DNA of 64,000 nucleotides. It comes from Comamonadaceae bacterium. GTDB lineage: Bacteria; Pseudomonadota; Gammaproteobacteria; Burkholderiales; Burkholderiaceae_C. Shown here in pieces: positions 61,054 to 64,000 of the stretch. A model generated the notes under the pieces. That model worked only from the letters and a program-made list of their open reading frames with translations, did not search any database and was not told where the DNA came from. The position numbers were made by a program, and so were the translations under genes. The DNA lies in NCBI GenBank assembly GCA_004144865.1, contig SEAY01000003.1, positions 27,528-91,527 on the forward strand, written 5' to 3'. Every line of letters begins with the position of its first letter. Position 1 is the first letter of the stretch.

Positions 61054-62504
61054 CGGCCCGCTGCATCATGGTGCTCGGCACGAGCAGCGGCGCGGGCAAG
61101 AGCTGGCTGGCCACGGCGCTGTGCCGCTGGTACGCGCGCCAGGGCCTGAAGGTGGCGCCCTTCAAGGCGCAGAACATGAGCAACAACGCGCGCGTCGTCG
61201 CGGGACCGGGCGGCGTCGCCGGCGAGATCGGCAGCGCGCAGTACTTCCAGGCGCTGGCCGCGCGGGCGGAACCCGACGTACGCATGAATCCCGTGCTGCT
61301 CAAGCCGGAGGGCGACACGCACAGCCAGTTCGTGCTGCTTGGGCAAGTCCATCCGGAGCTCACCGCGACGCCGTGGCGCGAGCGCAGCGCGCTGGCCTGG
61401 CCCGCGGTGCGCGATGCGCTGGACGCGCTGCGGGCCGAGAACGACGTGGTCGTCATCGAAGGCGCGGGCTCGCCGGCCGAGATTAACCTCGCGGACAGCG
61501 ACTACGTGAACCTGCGCGTGGCGGCCCATGCGCAGGCGCGCTGCCTGCTCGTGACCGACATCGACCGCGGCGGCGCCTTCGCCCACCTGTACGGCACCTG
61601 GGCGCTGATGCCGGAGGCCGAACGCGCCCTGCTGCAAGGCTTCGTGCTCAACCGCTTCCGGGGCGACCCCGCGCTGCTGGCGCCGGGACCGCAACAGCTG
61701 GAGCGGCTCACGGGCGTGCCCACCGTCGCCACGCTGCCCATGGTGTGGCACCACGGCCTGCCCGAGGAGGACGGCGTGTTCGACGCCTCCGGTGGCGCGG
61801 CGGGCGCGGTGCGCACCACCGTGGCCATCGTCGCCTGGCCCCGCATCAGCAACCTCGACGAATTCCAGCCGCTGAAGAACGTGCCGGGCCTGCGCCTGCG
61901 CTGGGTGCGCACCCCCGCGGAACTCGCCGGCGCCGACTGGGCGATCCTGCCGGGCTCCAAGAACACGATGGCCGATCTTGCGTGGCTGCGTGCCCAGGGC
62001 CTGGACCGCGCCGTCGCTGCGCACGCGCGGCAGGGCGGCCGCGTGCTGGGCATCTGCGGGGGCCTCCAGATGCTCGGCGAGGCGCTGGTGGACCCGGACG
62101 ACATCGCCGGCAATGCGCCGGGGCTCGGCCTGCTGCCGCTCGTGACGCAGTTCGCCGCGCAGAAGACGGTGTGCCGCACCAGCGTTGCCTTCGAGTCGCT
62201 GGCGCCTCCCTGGGACGCGCTCTCGGACTTGCAGGTGGGCGGCTACGAAATCCACCATGGCGTCACCGTGCAGCACGCCGGCATGGCGCCGGGGCGCGTC
62301 GCCTTGCCCGGGGGCCTCGGGTGGCAGGACGCTTCGGGCAACGTGCTGGGCGTGTACCTGCACGGCCTGTTCGAGGATCCCGCGGCGCTGCATGCGCTGT
62401 TCGGCGCCACCGCGCCTACGCTGGACACGGTGTTCGACGGCCTGGCCGATGTCGTCGATGCGCATTTCGCAGCCGGCGTGCTGCCGCGACTGATTGCTTG
62501 CTAG
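61050..62504 (+). CDS. cobQ: cobyric acid synthase
   Basis: A 484-residue glutamine- and ATP-dependent amidase that amidates adenosylcobyrinic acid a,c-diamide to cobyric acid. N-terminal dethiobiotin-synthetase-like domain with the loop GTSSGAGKS at residues 10-18 and FKAQNMSNNA; C-terminal class I glutaminase domain with Cys near 336 in GICGGLQMLG and His near 438 in YLHGLFED. It is coupled by ATGA to btuD. Its presence in an uptake operon suggests salvage of incomplete corrinoids as well as B12; other cob genes are outside the window. Confidence 0.93.
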   Translation: MTARCIMVLGTSSGAGKSWLATALCRWYARQGLKVAPFKAQNMSNNARVVAGPGGVAGEIGSAQYFQALAARAEPDVRMNPVLLKPEGDTHSQFVLLGQVHPELTATPWRERSALAWPAVRDALDALRAENDVVVIEGAGSPAEINLADSDYVNLRVAAHAQARCLLVTDIDRGGAFAHLYGTWALMPEAERALLQGFVLNRFRGDPALLAPGPQQLERLTGVPTVATLPMVWHHGLPEEDGVFDASGGAAGAVRTTVAIVAWPRISNLDEFQPLKNVPGLRLRWVRTPAELAGADWAILPGSKNTMADLAWLRAQGLDRAVAAHARQGGRVLGICGGLQMLGEALVDPDDIAGNAPGLGLLPLVTQFAAQKTVCRTSVAFESLAPPWDALSDLQVGGYEIHHGVTVQHAGMAPGRVALPGGLGWQDASGNVLGVYLHGLFEDPAALHALFGATAPTLDTVFDGLADVVDAHFAAGVLPRLIAC

Positions 62505-62611
62505 TTTCTAGGGGTAATTGCCCAGTTCCGCGCGTTGCCCATCGTCATGAAGCCGGGCCATACTCCGCCGAGCCGCGGCACGGGGCCGCGGCGCGTCCTT
62601 GGGGGACTGCC

Positions 62612-63049
62612 ATGTACAAGAAGATCCTTCTCGCCTATGACGGCTCCGATGCCGGCCAGAAGGCGCTGCTGGAGTGCCGCGACCTCGCCAACTGGAGCCA
62701 GTCCGAACTGCACCTGGTGGCCGTGATGCCCTCGGCCATGAGTTTCGTGGGCCTCGAGGGCGGCGTGTACGACGTGGAACTCGAGGAGCGCGAAAAGAAG
62801 AAGTACCGCGGCGTGCTCGACGACGGCCTGCGCCGCCTGGCGGACGCCGGGTTCAGCGCCCGCGGCGAGGTGGTCACGGGCGAAGCCATCGACGAGATCA
62901 ACAAGTACGCGCGCAAGATCGGCGCCGACCTCATCGTGGTCGGCCACAAGCACCTGGACAGCTGGGCGGCGCGCTGGTGGCGCGGCTCCATCTCGGGGAC
63001 GCTCATCGAGCACGCGCATTGCAGCGTGCTGGTCGTCATCATCCACTAG
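62612..63049 (+). CDS. universal stress protein (UspA family)
   Basis: A 145-residue protein. N-terminal YKKILLAYDGSDAGQKALLEC with the acidic residue of the nucleotide site, and the C-terminal loop VGHKHLDSWAARWWRGSISGTLIEHAHCSVLVV, a variant of the ATP-binding GHxxGxxxxxxxGS. General stress role. GGGGGAC precedes the ATG. The 107 bases between cobQ and this gene show no terminator that I can recognise. Confidence 0.9.
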   Translation: MYKKILLAYDGSDAGQKALLECRDLANWSQSELHLVAVMPSAMSFVGLEGGVYDVELEEREKKKYRGVLDDGLRRLADAGFSARGEVVTGEAIDEINKYARKIGADLIVVGHKHLDSWAARWWRGSISGTLIEHAHCSVLVVIIH

Positions 63050-63067
63050 CCGTTTTCCCGCAGCACC

Positions 63068-63748
63068 ATGCCTTTCCGCCCCGGCCCGGCCCGGCGGCCC
63101 GGCGCATCGCTGTCGCAGGCGCGGTCGCAGTACCGCGGCCGCGCCGCGCGCTACGACCTGGAACTGCTCGCCTTCGAACCAGTGCGCAATGAAGCCATCG
63201 CGTGGCTCGCCCCACGCACCGGCGACACGGTGCTCGACGTCGGCTGCGGAACCGGCCTGAGTTTCGAGGGGCTGCAGGAGCGCATCGGTCCCACCGGCCG
63301 CATCGTGGCCTTCGACCCCTCGCCCGACATGCTGGACATCGCGCGCGAGCGGGTCGAGCGCCACGGCTGGAGCAACGTGGAACTGCTGGAGGCCGGCGCG
63401 TCGGATGCACCGCTTGCCGGCCGCGCGGACGCGGCGCTGTTCCACTTCACGCACGACGTGCTGCGCGATCCCGAGGCGCTGGACCACGTGCTGGCGCACC
63501 TGCGGCCGGGCGCCACGGTGCTGGCCTCGGGCCTGAAGTGGGCGCCGCCCTGGATGCTGCCCGCCAACCTGTTCGTGTGGGGCGCCGCCTTGTATTCGGT
63601 GACTTCGCTGTCCGGCCTGGACGCGCCGTGGGACCTGCTGGCGGCCCGGCTGCGGGACGTCCAGCTGCGCGAACGCGGCCTCGGCGGCATCTTCCTGATG
63701 CGCGGCCGCACCGTCGGGGTGCACGGCGGCCCGGCCCGGGCGCACTAA
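63068..63748 (+). CDS. class I SAM-dependent methyltransferase
   Basis: A 226-residue methyltransferase. The SAM motif I is VLDVGCGTGLSFE near residues 55-67, motif II VAFDPSPDML near 80, with ALFHFTHDVLRDPEALDHVLAHLRPGA later. The layout recalls UbiE/MenG-like or ArsM-like enzymes, substrate unknown. It starts 19 bases after the stress protein, possibly cotranscribed. Confidence 0.85.
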   Translation: MPFRPGPARRPGASLSQARSQYRGRAARYDLELLAFEPVRNEAIAWLAPRTGDTVLDVGCGTGLSFEGLQERIGPTGRIVAFDPSPDMLDIARERVERHGWSNVELLEAGASDAPLAGRADAALFHFTHDVLRDPEALDHVLAHLRPGATVLASGLKWAPPWMLPANLFVWGAALYSVTSLSGLDAPWDLLAARLRDVQLRERGLGGIFLMRGRTVGVHGGPARAH

Positions 63749-63960
63749 CCGCTGCGCCGGGGCGCCCGGCGGCATCTTCACGCAAGCGCAACAATATGCA
63801 CATCTGCGATTGACGCCGGCGGGCCAAGCTTGGCAGCCGGAAGCAAAGCAGAAGAGCTCCTACAAAGCGTCGAGCCAGGGACTGTAGCCGCGACCCGCCT
63901 TGCGCTGGCACGCTCGGCGCCTGCTGACCTGCTTGCCCGGACAGAACAAGAAGGACACCG
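63749..63960. other. 212-base intergenic region
   Basis: No gene, repeat or clear terminator is seen. Between 63780 and 63815 it is less GC-rich and may hold the promoter for the gene that begins at 63961. Confidence 0.5.
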
Positions 63961-64000
63961 ATGCCCACACCCCCGCCGAATCCGGCCGAGCCCACCGAAT
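63961..64000 (+). CDS. start of a further gene (truncated by the window)
   Basis: ATG followed by a Pro-rich N-terminus, MPTPPPNPAEPTE, with AGAAGGA eight bases upstream. Only 13 codons are visible, so no function can be named. Confidence 0.55.
   Translation, partial: MPTPPPNPAEPTE

Overview
The window is a high-GC stretch of a betaproteobacterial chromosome, most likely Comamonadaceae (Ramlibacter, Variovorax or Caenimonas-like). The reasons are four Bug-type solute-binding proteins of the tripartite tricarboxylate transporter (TTT) class, an aromatic hydroxylase very close to Comamonas testosteroni MobA, a Comamonadaceae-type intergenic repeat near 26.7 kb, and dispersed palindromic repeats typical of Burkholderiales. 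I see no insertion sequence, phage, CRISPR array, rRNA or tRNA gene. Genes are tightly packed with many 4-nt stop/start overlaps.

Layout. 1-8.3 kb: end of a class A penicillin-binding protein, a CsbD-like stress protein, a divergent fnr/hemN pair with an FNR box between them, two TauE/TSUP-like membrane proteins, an isoprenylcysteine-methyltransferase-like protein and murQ. 8.3-10.5 kb: an Old Yellow Enzyme/aldo-keto reductase operon divergent from a LysR gene. 11.5-17.7 kb: a four-carbon acid-sugar (threonate/erythronate type) cluster. A LysR gene is flanked on both sides by the same operator-promoter module, which drives an alpha-hydroxy-acid oxidase leftward and a Bug receptor plus ltnD-like dehydrogenase rightward; an OtnK-type kinase and OtnC-type decarboxylase converge from the other side. 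17.7-20.4 kb: hybrid sensor kinase and GNAT acetyltransferase. 20.5-27.6 kb: a GntR/FCD regulator with two identical operators between a YdiJ-like FAD/Fe-S 2-hydroxyacid dehydrogenase and an aminotransferase-Bug-crotonase unit. 27.6-34.2 kb: small proteins, hydrolases, a LysR/Bug pair, a VanX-type dipeptidase and a SEC-C protein. 34.3-36.2 kb: mobA.

36.2-51.1 kb is the most interesting part: an apparent oxalate-to-CO2 regulon on the minus strand. It holds oxalyl-CoA decarboxylase (oxc), formyl-CoA transferase (frc), an ADP-forming acyl-CoA ligase, a two-subunit NAD-dependent formate dehydrogenase and a complete TctCBA-type transporter. It also holds a Crp/Fnr-like regulator without Fe-S cysteines and a kinase-like/BON fusion protein. 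Identical TTGAC-N4-GTCAA boxes sit in front of oxc/regulator and in front of the transporter, so they probably form one regulon. Both oxc and frc carry an internal deletion with a frameshift, so the pathway is either freshly broken or mis-assembled here.

51.2-54.2 kb: a small unknown protein, a CbbR-like LysR, a 10-formyl-THF hydrolase-like formyltransferase and a TSUP permease. 54.4-55.3 kb: a strong terminator, 6S RNA, zapA and a ZapB-like coiled-coil gene on the minus strand. 55.3-62.5 kb: a cobalamin riboswitch followed by btuB, a leaderless BtuF-like gene, btuF, btuC, btuD and cobQ, overlapping end to end: a B12 uptake and salvage operon. 62.6-64 kb: universal stress protein, methyltransferase and the first codons of a further gene.
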